NCBI GenBank assembly: GCA_021819725.1
Contig: JAKAQR010000067.1
Coordinates: forward strand, 1-10,939
Reading direction: 5' to 3'
Source of the DNA: Actinomycetes bacterium
Lineage (GTDB): Bacteria > Actinomycetota > Acidimicrobiia > Acidimicrobiales > Acidimicrobiaceae
DNA length: 10,939 nt
In this document: positions 1-5,593 of the stretch, one piece after another
How the letters are laid out: every line of letters begins with the position of its first letter
Numbering within the stretch: position 1 is the stretch's first letter
The notes under the pieces: generated by a model
The model's database searches: none
What the model was told of the DNA's origin: nothing
The model's input: the letters and a program-made list of their open reading frames with translations, nothing else
Program-made: the position numbers and the translations under genes

Positions 1-1
1 T

Positions 2-388
2 GGCCCGACTGCAGGAGATTGGGTAGTGTGTAACTGGGTTCAGAAGGTTTCGTATACTCAGACCGCCGATTGCACTCAAAATGTTACGACGTCATCTACT
101 ATCGGTGGGTCATTGAATACAGTACCCGCAAGTTTTATCGATGGCGTTTTAGGTTTTAACATTTCCTGGACACACTCGTTCTCTCAGGGTGCGGGCAACT
201 CAGTGGTGATTGCTCCCGGTGGTAGTGGTCCATATTATGCCGGAGTGGAGTATCATCCGGTGACGATCACCACCGAAGGCAGAACATGTGATTTGCAGGG
301 GAGTTGTACCCCATGGGCGACGCAGACTAATTCCGTTCAACAATACATATCTCCAACCTTTAGGTATGGCGGCACAGGTGCTGAGTAG
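2..388 (+). CDS. 3' part of a probable secreted Cys-containing protein
   Basis: I do not recognise this protein. The frame is open from the first bases of the window, so the gene is cut by the left edge; the GTG at 26 (codon for the V before CNWVQ) is an internal valine as easily as a start. The visible ~128 residues are rich in Ser, Thr, Gly and aromatic residues with few charges, as in an extracellular beta-rich protein. Two pairs of cysteines (CNWVQ...ADC near the start, TCDLQGSC further on) could form disulfides, which also fits export. There is no membrane segment in the visible part. The stop TAG at 386-388 is followed 5 bp later by the next gene on the same strand, so the two are probably co-transcribed. 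A signal peptide, if present, lies outside the window. The coding call is fairly secure; the function is unknown. Confidence 0.6.
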   Translation, partial: GPTAGDWVVCNWVQKVSYTQTADCTQNVTTSSTIGGSLNTVPASFIDGVLGFNISWTHSFSQGAGNSVVIAPGGSGPYYAGVEYHPVTITTEGRTCDLQGSCTPWATQTNSVQQYISPTFRYGGTGAE

Positions 389-393
389 GTAAT

Positions 394-951
394 ATGAGTT
401 CGGAACCTACAACTATCGACACCCGAGGATCTATTATTGGACGTATTCGTGGATCTCCGGCGCGAAGAAGATATTGGTTACTTGTTTTGGTGATGCTGGT
501 AACCGGTGCTATTATAGTGGCTGCGATACTTGACGATTCTGGTGGTCAATCGCTCGGTAGCTTCTATCCTGCTGTAGGGGCAACAGTGTTGCTACAAGCA
601 CGCGGAACGGGTTCGAAGGTCCTCCCTGTGGCGTCAGTCGCCCTGCCATCGAATCCAAACTCACACTCCTCTAAACAGACAACTTTTGAAAAGTTCCTCC
701 CTGATTCAAAAATAAGCCTGTCGGCAAGTTGTTTCGGCAATCGACAATACCTGCGTATCAAAGTCCAACCAGGTAACGAGTCCCTTCAGCCAATGTGTTA
801 TCCGACAGGTGGTGGGGCTACTGTTGTTGATGGCCCTTATAAATTTCCCTACCCGAAGCGTGTGATCATCAAAGCGCCTGCGGACGTGAGTTGGAAGTTC
901 ATCCTTGTAGAACCGGGAACGTTGAATTCGGGCATCGCCATAGCTCCTTAG
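394..951 (+). CDS. single-pass membrane protein with extracytoplasmic domain, hypothetical
   Basis: The 185-residue product has a basic N-terminus (GRIRGSPARRR, residues ~16-26), one hydrophobic segment at about 27-46 (YWLLVLVMLVTGAIIVAAIL) and a long polar remainder. By the positive-inside rule the first 26 residues would be cytoplasmic and about 140 residues outside the membrane. Two cysteines (SASCFGN and QPMCYP, ~22 residues apart) could pair outside the cell. The end (PADVSWKFILVEP) reads like the last strand of a small beta-sandwich, but I cannot name a family. The ATG at 394 lies 5 bp after the upstream stop with only a weak GAG-type ribosome site, which fits translational coupling to the preceding secreted-protein gene. 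The pair may work together at the cell surface; this is inference from spacing only. Confidence 0.65.
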   Translation: MSSEPTTIDTRGSIIGRIRGSPARRRYWLLVLVMLVTGAIIVAAILDDSGGQSLGSFYPAVGATVLLQARGTGSKVLPVASVALPSNPNSHSSKQTTFEKFLPDSKISLSASCFGNRQYLRIKVQPGNESLQPMCYPTGGGATVVDGPYKFPYPKRVIIKAPADVSWKFILVEPGTLNSGIAIAP

Positions 952-1015
952 CGAGTTCCCGATTTTGATGGTTGAGTTCGCCGTACTGGGCCTATGTTGA
1001 TCAGACGGTTGGGCG

Positions 1016-1056
1016 ATTTACATTGCAATTACATAGATGTAATTTCAATGTAATTT
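1016..1056. promoter_or_regulatory. nested palindrome, operator-like (copy 1)
   Basis: The core AATTACATAGATGTAATT (1027-1044) is an inverted repeat with 8-bp arms around AG. It sits exactly centred inside a second inverted repeat, TTACATTG at 1018-1025 and CAATGTAA at 1046-1053, with one mismatch (1026/1045). Four TTACAT/ATGTAA half-sites therefore start at 1018, 1029, 1037 and 1048, with 11 bp between neighbours on each side, about one helical turn. This is the geometry of a site for two dimers of a repressor such as a TetR, GntR, MarR or PadR family protein. The regulator is not identifiable in the window. The same core recurs at 1463-1480. Confidence 0.55.
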
Positions 1057-1119
1057 ACGCATCGGTCCAACCTCTGATGAGCGGTAGATCGTCGGTTACC
1101 GTGAGTCATGATTCCTCCG

Positions 1120-1139
1120 TCACCTCCGATCGGAGGTGA
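1120..1139. repeat. 20-bp perfect palindrome at break of ABC ATPase
   Basis: TCACCTCCGATCGGAGGTGA is its own reverse complement. It lies where the minus-strand ABC ATPase reading frame loses family similarity, and it supplies the TGA stop (1122-1120). GGAGGTGA resembles a Shine-Dalgarno sequence on both strands. There is no T-run, so a terminator is not supported. It may be a recombination scar or a protein site. Confidence 0.45.
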
Positions 1140-1400
1140 ATACCTCTACGAAGCCAGCCCCAATAGCCCTTGTAGGAGCCATACCAAAGAGTTCAAGCTC
1201 TCCTTGGTCAGCATGGATGAGTCCAAGCGCGATGTCAAGTGTTGTGGTTTTGCCCGCTCCATTGGGGCCGAGCAGTGCGACGGTCTCGCCTGGTTGAGTC
1301 GATAGGTCGACATCTTTGACCGCCGCTACTGTCCCAAAAGCCTTGGCTACCTGGCACAGCGCAACTACAGGCGACCCTTGTATCGGTTTGATGTAGGCAT
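1120..1400 (-). pseudogene. ABC transporter ATP-binding subunit, N-terminal fragment
   Basis: Read on the minus strand, this stretch gives an unmistakable ABC-ATPase N-terminus: VVALCQVAKAFGTVAAVKDV, then VALLGPNGAGKTTTLDIALG (Walker A GPNGAGKTT) and HADQGELELFGM. About 90 residues are present against ~230-310 for an intact subunit. The Q-loop, signature LSGGQ and Walker B are all missing, and the frame ends at TGA inside a 20-bp palindrome. No start codon exists in this frame. An ATG at 1400-1398 is one frame away and runs only 11 codons (to CTG TAG), so a one-base indel near the start is likely. The subfamily resembles drug or antibiotic exporters with an ABC-2 permease (DrrA type). Operator-like palindromes lie just upstream (1452-1544), where its promoter would be, and another lies beyond its end. 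It cannot give a working ATPase. Confidence 0.75.
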
Positions 1401-1451
1401 TGGACGGCTGGTGTGTTTAGCCTCGGGCTCCTGGGCGTAGACCGGTACGCG

Positions 1452-1480
1452 AATTACATCAAAATTACATAGATGTAATT
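1452..1480. promoter_or_regulatory. operator-like palindrome array (copy 2)
   Basis: The same 18-bp core as copy 1, AATTACATAGATGTAATT, occupies 1463-1480. It is preceded by a further TTACAT half-site at 1454-1459, 11 bp before the TTACAT of the core at 1465. It lies 52-80 bp upstream of the only ATG of the ABC ATPase remnant, a plausible place for a repressor site. Confidence 0.55.
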
Positions 1481-1515
1481 TGGGGCGTAAAATAGCCAGT
1501 GAACTGCCCAAACGT

Positions 1516-1544
1516 AATTACATCGAAATTACCAAGCGGTAATT
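1516..1544. promoter_or_regulatory. operator-like palindrome array (copy 3, diverged)
   Basis: This copy has the same 29-bp architecture as copy 2: a TTACAT half-site at 1518-1523 followed at 11 bp by an inverted repeat, AATTACC (1527-1533) and GGTAATT (1538-1544). The centre is exactly 64 bp from that of copy 2. The core has changed from ACAT/ATGT to ACC/GGT, so it may be a weaker site. It overlaps the end of the coding remnant at 1529-1687. Confidence 0.5.
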
Positions 1545-1687
1545 AGGATCGTCCCGTCTTCGAGCTCGATACAGCGCCAGTTGTCTGAGGTGGGCTCATC
1601 GGAGCGCCACTCAGCAACGGGTTCGCGCCGCAGGTGCCGAACCTGGACGGGCCATAGCACGATGTAGCTCCGTTCATTGCGTCCGTG
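1529..1687 (-). pseudogene. unrecognised coding remnant, C-terminal part
   Basis: The minus-strand frame is open for 52 codons between a TGA at 1690-1688 and a TAA at 1531-1529. It contains no ATG, GTG or TTG that gives a sensible start. The translation looks like genuine protein: SYIVLWPVQVRHLRREPV, then AEWRSDEPTSDNWRCIELED and GTILITAW at the end, with alternating hydrophobic positions. I cannot name the family. Its last codons and stop lie inside operator-like copy 3. It is downstream of the cadI-like gene on the same strand, so it could be a decayed operon neighbour. A competing longer frame over the same bases (through 1543-1768) has a low-complexity Ser/Pro/Thr translation and is less convincing. 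Confidence 0.35.
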
Positions 1688-1768
1688 TCAGCAGCTTCGA
1701 TCGTGATCATAGCGTGGTGGCGCAGGAGAGGATCTCGGAAATCGGCGACGTCGTACAGTCCCTGCGTC

Positions 1769-2206
1769 CTAGCTGGTCTGGACTGTGGCACAGCAGACGT
1801 CTCCCTGCCCAGCTGTGCCCGAGGACGAAGTCCCGAAGGTGTCGCTGTCGGCAAGCACGACGTAGTGCTCCCAGCGCTCTCCGCCCGGGCCAGTAAGCCA
1901 GAACTTGTCTTGGTGGGCGTAACAGCAGGTGACGTTCTTCTCCTCGCCGGACAAGAGCCCTTCACCGACGAGGCGAGCCTGATGCGACTCGACCTCGTCG
2001 CTGGAGGAGACTTCCACCCCGAGGTGGTTGAGCGTGCCACCGTGACCTGGCTTCTCCAGAAGGACGAGCTTGAGCGGTGGCTCGGTGACAGCGAAGTTCG
2101 CGTAGCCTGGACGACGCTTGGTAGGCTCGGTGCTGAAGAGCTTGGTGTAGAATTCGACGGCACCCTCAATGTCGTCGACGTTGAGGGTTAACTGTACACG
2201 GGACAT
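1769..2206 (-). CDS. cadI: CadI/ArsI family VOC metalloenzyme (organoarsenical lyase or Cd-induced protein)
   Basis: The 145-residue product belongs to the vicinal-oxygen-chelate (glyoxalase/dioxygenase) fold. It starts MSRVQLTLNVDDIEGAVEFY and includes the strongly family-typical LKLVLLEKPG, LNHLGVEV, TCCYAHQDKFW and GERWEHYVVL. Gln5, His61 and Glu113 fall where VOC metal ligands are expected, and Cys94-Cys95 matches the vicinal cysteine pair that binds trivalent organoarsenicals in ArsI lyases. A second Cys pair lies near the C-terminus (DVCCATV). In ArsI the reaction is oxygen-dependent cleavage of the C-As bond of methylarsenite in the cytoplasm; mycobacterial CadI (Rv2641) is a cadmium-induced relative of unclear activity. 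The sequence cannot separate the two roles. The ATG at 2206 is fixed by AAGGAGAT at 2218-2211. It is divergent from arsR, and its promoter (TTGACA-17-TATACT) and operators lie in the shared gap, so induction by As(III), Sb(III) or Cd(II) is likely. Confidence 0.85.
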   Translation of the reverse strand: MSRVQLTLNVDDIEGAVEFYTKLFSTEPTKRRPGYANFAVTEPPLKLVLLEKPGHGGTLNHLGVEVSSSDEVESHQARLVGEGLLSGEEKNVTCCYAHQDKFWLTGPGGERWEHYVVLADSDTFGTSSSGTAGQGDVCCATVQTS

Positions 2207-2218
2207 GGCGATCTCCTT

Positions 2219-2240
2219 ATCCTAGATGAATGTCTAGGAT
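2219..2240. promoter_or_regulatory. 22-bp inverted repeat at cadI transcription start
   Basis: ATCCTAGA (2219-2226) and TCTAGGAT (2233-2240) are perfect 8-bp arms around TGAATG. The repeat begins 2 bp downstream of the cadI -10 box and ends at the ribosome site, so a bound repressor would block initiation. Size and position suit an ArsR/SmtB-family operator. The sequence differs from the second palindrome at 2257-2270. Confidence 0.5.
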
Positions 2241-2241
2241 C

Positions 2242-2270
2242 AGTATATTCGTTGACTTGACATATGTCAA
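2242..2270 (-). promoter_or_regulatory. sigma70-type promoter of cadI
   Basis: On the minus strand TTGACA (2270-2265) is followed after exactly 17 bp by TATACT (2247-2242), a near-consensus promoter. Initiation would fall near 2235, about 29 nt before the cadI ATG. The -35 box is one arm of the 2257-2270 palindrome. Confidence 0.7.
2257..2270. promoter_or_regulatory. 14-bp perfect palindrome, likely ArsR operator
   Basis: TTGACATATGTCAA is its own reverse complement. It contains the cadI -35 box and lies 23-36 bp before the arsR start, within its probable promoter, so one bound dimer could repress both genes. Inference from position and symmetry. Confidence 0.6.
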
Positions 2271-2292
2271 GGAAATATGCGAAACTGGTCCC

Positions 2293-2649
2293 ATGCCGAA
2301 GTCCCTGCCTGTCATCGAATGCACTGGCGCGCTTTGCTGCCCTCCTGTCGCCGCGGGGGTCGTGAGCGACGACGACGCGCTTGAGGTGGCTTTTCGCCTT
2401 AAGGCCCTGGCAGATCCAGTGCGGATCAAGCTGCTCTCGCTGGTTATCGCCGCTGGTGTTGAAGGAGTGCGCAACGTCGACCTTGCTAAAGAGCTGGCGC
2501 GGACCGACGCCACGATCAGCCACCACCTTGGCCAGCTCAGCCGCGCTGGGCTCTTGGTAGTCACACGCCAAGGTGCGAGCACCTACTACGCGGTCGACCG
2601 GGTTGCTTTGGGTGCACTCGTCCGGGCCCTGGACCCCGACTGTTGTTGA
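2293..2649 (+). CDS. arsR: ArsR/SmtB family metalloregulator
   Basis: This is a winged-helix repressor of 118 residues from the ATG at 2293. The DNA-binding part is clear: AFRLKALADPVRIKLLSLV (residues ~33-51), then DLAKELARTDATISHHLGQL as helix-turn-helix (~63-82) and GLLVVTRQGASTYYAV as wing (~86-101). Such proteins sit on the operator and release it when As(III), Sb(III) or Cd(II) binds cysteines. Candidate ligands here are Cys10 and the Cys15-Cys16 pair at the N-terminus and Cys117-Cys118, the last two residues. The family's usual ELCVCDL motif in the recognition-helix region is absent (GVRNVDLAKEL), so sensing must use the termini. The upstream ATG at 2230 would place the operator inside the gene and adds an untypical leader; 2293 aligns with family N-termini. 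No good ribosome site precedes it, so a very short or leaderless message is possible. Divergent cadI is the expected target. Confidence 0.85.
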   Translation: MPKSLPVIECTGALCCPPVAAGVVSDDDALEVAFRLKALADPVRIKLLSLVIAAGVEGVRNVDLAKELARTDATISHHLGQLSRAGLLVVTRQGASTYYAVDRVALGALVRALDPDCC

Positions 2650-3329
2650 GTGTGTGACCATGGGAAGGCCGACACGCGCTGGCTGCAGGCAAGAGTGTCA
2701 ACGTGAGCGACAGGCTCGCCCAGCCACATCAGGATCATCGGTTGCGACTGTCGTTGCGGCAGCTGCCATGCTGGGCACAGGTTCGGCATTTGGTACCAGG
2801 GTGAGTAGTCCAGAACGTGCACCTGGAGTGCAGGAGGAACGGGTCACCGAGGTAATGTTCGGCGATCACTGGGACCGTGGTTTGAGTTCTGCGACCGCCC
2901 TCACCTCCCATTGGATACCTCCAGTCTGATGAATATGAAATACCTTCTCGTACGCGTTCGGGCGATTTCTAATAGTTGAGAGCAAACTTGGCAGTCTCGG
3001 ACGCAAGGCTCGCTGACACCAGCGATCGCGCATCTCATTCACCTCGTCCATTCCAAGGCTGCCAGCGAAGATTGCTGATAGGAGGGGCCGCTTCATTTGG
3101 AGCTCTTGGAGAGTGGGACACGCCTGAGTTTTTGGAGGTACTCGGTCTCGGTCTTCCGATGCAGGCGAATATCGGAAGCTGGTAAGTCAAGCTCTTCCAT
3201 CAGAATGCCTAGTAGACACACACTTTCGCTAAGGTGCCGCAGTACCAGCACTCGGTCGAAATAACGTGTTATGGTCTTGACATCTACCAGACGATAAACC
3301 GGTCGTGACCGACGTGAGGGGGTACGTAA
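2650..3329. other. 680-bp stretch without a secure gene
   Basis: Several frames are open but none is recognised. On plus, a frame in phase with ATG at 2660 runs to 2929 with a hydrophobic Ala/Gly patch (VATVVAAAAMLGTGSAF) but no family resemblance. On minus, two frames overlap by ATGA: one stops at 3093-3095 after a helix-rich 50-70 residues, and the next starts at 3096 (MKRPLLSAIFAGSLGMDEV) and runs to 2866. They may be remnants of one or two minus-strand genes. A TTGACA at 3277-3282 has no matching -10 box. Confidence 0.3.
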
Positions 3330-3717
3330 ATGAAAGTACGGAACGTCATTCGAAGGTGGGGTTGTAGCTGCTAGCGCTGCACTGGCTAGCTTTGGACCTG
3401 GTATGTCAATGACAGGATCGGCTTCTCCTTCTCCCTCTCCAAGTATCATGGTTGGAGAGGGAGGCTGCCCGGCCACATTGGAGCCAGGACAGTATCTCCA
3501 CGCAGGCCAAGAACTCTGTTTTGGTAATGGTTACGCGTTCATTTTGCAAGACCGACACGGGAACCTCATGGAGTACAATTCGGCCGGACGGGCGACCCAG
3601 GCTAGCGATACTAATGGTGTAGCTGCATGGTGCGGTTCTCTTACCCGCCCTCTCAGTTCAACGAATCGGTCGCACGAACTGGCAAAGAAGTTTGTAACAA
3701 TACACTCGGACTCATGA
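3330..3717 (+). pseudogene. secreted bulb-type lectin-like protein, frameshifted in signal peptide
   Basis: A good ribosome site (GAGGGGG, 3315-3321) sits 8 nt before the ATG at 3330. This start gives MKVRNVIRRWG but hits TAG after 14 codons. Removing one base in the GGGG run at 3358-3361 joins it to the open frame that runs to 3717. The joined product has a textbook signal peptide (basic start, then VVAASAALASF), a Ser-Pro linker (GSASPSPSPS) and a domain reading LEPGQYLHAGQELCFGNGYA then GNLMEYNSAGRATQASDTNG. This closely follows the B-lectin (monocot mannose-binding) repeat with its GQ, SNGY, DGNLVxY and WASxT landmarks; the QxDxNxVxY sugar motif is damaged. A further echo (FNESVARTGKEVCNNTLG) occurs in the next frame from ~3660, so a second repeat may have been lost to a second shift. 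It could be a decayed lectin or bacteriocin-like gene, or one intact gene with a sequencing error. Confidence 0.5.
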
Positions 3718-3781
3718 TCATGTGGGTTGCGCTCTCGGGTACCACCCCGGAACCTGCCGACAAATCAATCTCGGGATGCGC

Positions 3782-3802
3782 GCCTCCCGGGAGGCCCCTC
3801 CC
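3782..3802. terminator. GC-rich stem-loop after GNAT gene
   Basis: GCCTCCCGGGAGGC (3782-3795) is a perfect palindrome, and GGGAGG/CCTCCC (3789-3802) can form an alternative hairpin. It lies about 42 bp beyond the minus-strand GNAT stop at 3844. There is no T-tract on either strand, so intrinsic termination is only a possibility. Confidence 0.3.
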
Positions 3803-3843
3803 GACACCCCGCACTCACGCGTGCCTACTGCAGGGTTTTCATG

Positions 3844-4353
3844 TCAGGCGAGGGTTCGTCTATACCGAACCTCGCATATCGTTATTCCGCCGATCATCTC
3901 TTGCTTCGCACCCTGGTCCACGACCCATCCGCTGGTCTCATAAAACCTGCGAGCTCTGTTGTTGCTGTCCAAGACCCAGAGAGTGGCTTCACGGAAACCA
4001 CAAGCGACTAGCGCATTGACGCTACTAGACATGAGATCGCGCCCAATGCCTTCGCCCCAGTGCTCCGGGGTCACATAAAGGCATCTCAATTCTCCGACTC
4101 CGTTGGCATCTCGCGACTGTCCAACGCTGGCAAAGCCGACAACATTGTTGGGTTGAACTTCAGCTACGAAAACGGACTCGTCGTGTGGGAGGAGTCCGTT
4201 CAGGTAGCGACTCCAATTTGCGCCGCGTTGAGCGGGATCAAGGGAATCGAGGTAATCTTGTGCAAGAACGCCTCGATAAGCAGCTTGCCAAGATACGACA
4301 TGAACTGTTCCGATGCCGAGCGCGTCGCCGGGGTTGGCGTGTCGTACAGGCAT
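3844..4353 (-). CDS. GNAT family N-acetyltransferase
   Basis: The 169-residue protein covers the full GNAT fold. It starts MPVRHANPGDALGIGTVHV with the usual first strand and SWQAAYRGVL helix, then VFVAEVQPNNVVGFASVG (central strands), ELRCLYVTPEHWGEGIGRDL with the acetyl-CoA pyrophosphate loop (HWGEGIG, ~98-104), and ATLWVLDSNNRARRFYETSG (the C-terminal N-x-x-A-x-x-F-Y-E motif). Such enzymes move acetyl from acetyl-CoA to an amine; the acceptor cannot be predicted. The GxWQxAYRG signature is frequent in small stand-alone actinobacterial GNATs, some linked to drug or metabolite modification. I chose the ATG at 4353 because GAGGAG (4369-4364) lies 10 nt upstream; an in-frame ATG at 4392 would add 13 unaligned residues. 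It appears monocistronic and intact, and has damaged regions on both sides. Confidence 0.85.
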   Translation of the reverse strand: MPVRHANPGDALGIGTVHVVSWQAAYRGVLAQDYLDSLDPAQRGANWSRYLNGLLPHDESVFVAEVQPNNVVGFASVGQSRDANGVGELRCLYVTPEHWGEGIGRDLMSSSVNALVACGFREATLWVLDSNNRARRFYETSGWVVDQGAKQEMIGGITICEVRYRRTLA

Positions 4354-4468
4354 ATTAGCGTAACTCCTCGTCTCTTCGCGGCACCAGTGCACCTATTTTC
4401 TAGCCATGTCCTGAAGTACCTCATTTTAGCCCGGATCCACGTTCGTCTAGAAGATCGACCTTCACAAG

Positions 4469-4633
4469 TTAGAAGCGAACGGCTTCAAGAGAGCAAGAAT
4501 AGTCACACATCATATGAGCAGGATAAATACGAGGCGGCTTATCGTTTCGATGGTCACCTGAGCGCGTCAAAACCAGATCGCGTTGGACGGCTTCAACATA
4601 CTCGGGGTAGCTCAATTCGCTCGCTGCGGCCAT
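4469..4633 (-). CDS. short ORF with protein-like composition, possibly a gene remnant
   Basis: The minus-strand frame encodes 54 residues from ATG 4633 (an alternative ATG is at 4639) to TAA at 4471-4469. It starts MAAASELSYPEYVEAVQRDL and continues VLTRSGDHRNDKPPRIYPAH to MMCDYSCSLEAVRF. The amphipathic EYVEAVQRDLVLTR helix and the ordered RIYPAHMMCDY ending look like real protein, not antisense noise, but I know no family. It has no convincing ribosome site and directly follows another coding-like minus-strand frame, so it may be the second part of one frameshifted gene. It lies 116 bp upstream of the GNAT gene on the same strand. Confidence 0.35.
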   Translation of the reverse strand: MAAASELSYPEYVEAVQRDLVLTRSGDHRNDKPPRIYPAHMMCDYSCSLEAVRF

Positions 4634-4849
4634 GCACATAAGCTCTCTCTAACCTTGATAAAGTCGGTTGCTGGTAGAGATCGGGGGCTTGGGTCCTCGC
4701 CGACTTATCTCTTTCATTCCAACGCGACGCACCAGGGAGAATTTCATCGCCAGCGATCGTTTCGATTGGCAGCACTGTCTCCCGAATTGCATTCCAGTGG
4801 GCTGACTCAATTCTTCGATTGACCGTCGTTTCAAGGGTGTACTTGCCTT
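4593..4849 (-). pseudogene. unrecognised coding remnant
   Basis: A minus-strand frame is open from just after a TGA near 4850 to the TGA at 4593. Its translation is natural-looking: GKYTLETTVNRRIESAHWNA, then IRETVLPIETIAGDEILPGA and SRWNERDKSARTQAPDLYQQ. No start codon fits the beginning. The preceding bases in another frame read AALGISTMVALATDRMLATM, which could be the same protein before a one-base shift. The end overlaps the start of the next short frame (4633) out of phase. I read it as a decayed gene of unknown function; the family is not recognised. Confidence 0.35.
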
Positions 4850-4869
4850 CTCATAGTCGCTAACATCCT

Positions 4870-5242
4870 ATCGGTTGCCAGTGCAACCATGGTACTGATA
4901 CCCAACGCCGCAGACCGTCCTGACCTTCTACCTTGCAAGTCAATGAGGGCCAATGACTTCGCCGTGCTAGAAAACTTGGGTAGGTTAGAGCTATCAGTGA
5001 ATTACAGAGTGTCTCGTTTTTCATTGATTCAGACGAACTGGTACACATCCCAGGCAAGACTTAGCCCGGCCAGTTTTTGGTGGTCTTTGAGTTGCATACA
5101 CACACGACAGCAAGGTTTGCGGCGTTTGGTGTAGGTCGGGGCTCACACCGCGTCGCAGTTGCATGGCCAGCGTTGGCCCTAAAATTATCGGACAGGAAGG
5201 ACCGGTGTGCTCGCGCGGCTACGTGGTGACCGTCCCAGGGAC
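4870..5242. other. about 370 bp with no supported gene
   Basis: Open frames exist on both strands (plus 4889-5134 and 5163-5351, minus 4860-5057 and 5061-5294), but their translations are irregular, have no ribosome sites and match no family I know. No repeat or hairpin of note was seen. Confidence 0.3.
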
Positions 5243-5593
5243 TCAAGTACGTGGACACCACCGTTGTGCCCCCTCTCTGGGTGTGCATTGGCACTTGGTA
5301 CGGAGCCGGTGCATTGACCGTCGAAGGGAGGTGATCACGCTACGTTGCTGAGTTGTTTCGGCCCGAACCGAAGTCAACGGAGAACTCATGTGAACAAGTA
5401 AGCCGGTAGTTTGCTTACCCTGGCGTCGGTTGAACCCGTTACCTTTTAGGTAAGCTTCGACGGTCAAGGATCCACTGAATATAACCGATTGACGTTCGAA
5501 CGAACCGCAATGTTCAAGCCGCATAGCTGCGCGTAGATCGGTGTTCCATCTGGCGATCAAGTCCAGTCTGATCGTCAGCCTGATACCATCCAT
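5243..5593 (-). CDS. hypothetical ORF overlapping the lipoprotein stop
   Basis: This minus-strand frame of 116 residues begins at ATG 5593, so it overlaps the last 19 bp of the lipoprotein gene in another frame, an arrangement that permits translational coupling. The first half (MDGIRLTIRLDLIARWNTDL, RAAMRLEHCGSFERQ) has helix-like amphipathicity, while the second half is Arg/Gln/Thr-rich and less protein-like. There is no separate ribosome site, no membrane segment and no recognised domain. It could equally be chance read-through of non-coding DNA; the true boundary of coding sequence, if any, may lie near 5390. Confidence 0.25.
   Translation of the reverse strand: MDGIRLTIRLDLIARWNTDLRAAMRLEHCGSFERQSVIFSGSLTVEAYLKGNGFNRRQGKQTTGLLVHMSSPLTSVRAETTQQRSVITSLRRSMHRLRTKCQCTPREGAQRWCPRT

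Noticed and set aside
1543..2169. 208-codon minus-strand open frame over cadI
   Set aside because: Ser/Pro/Thr/Arg-rich translation in another frame of the clearly conserved cadI-like gene; a typical shadow frame.
1685..2191. 168-codon plus-strand open frame
   Set aside because: Antisense of cadI; no family-like segments and the conserved VOC protein is on the other strand.
3277..3282. TTGACA as a -35 box for the lectin-like gene
   Set aside because: No -10-like hexamer at 16-18 bp (CGGTCG at 17 bp), so a promoter is not supported.
4060..4641. 193-codon plus-strand open frame
   Set aside because: It lies antisense to the well-supported GNAT gene (3844-4353) over most of its length, with an irregular translation and no ribosome site.
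5324..5337. GGGAGGTGATCA, resembling the complement of a 16S rRNA 3' end
   Set aside because: No rRNA sequence lies nearby; it is a chance or Shine-Dalgarno-like match, and the GTG after it gives only six codons.
5412..5456. GCTTACC ... GGTAAGC inverted repeat
   Set aside because: Only 7-bp arms with a 31-base loop and no T-run; it can occur by chance.
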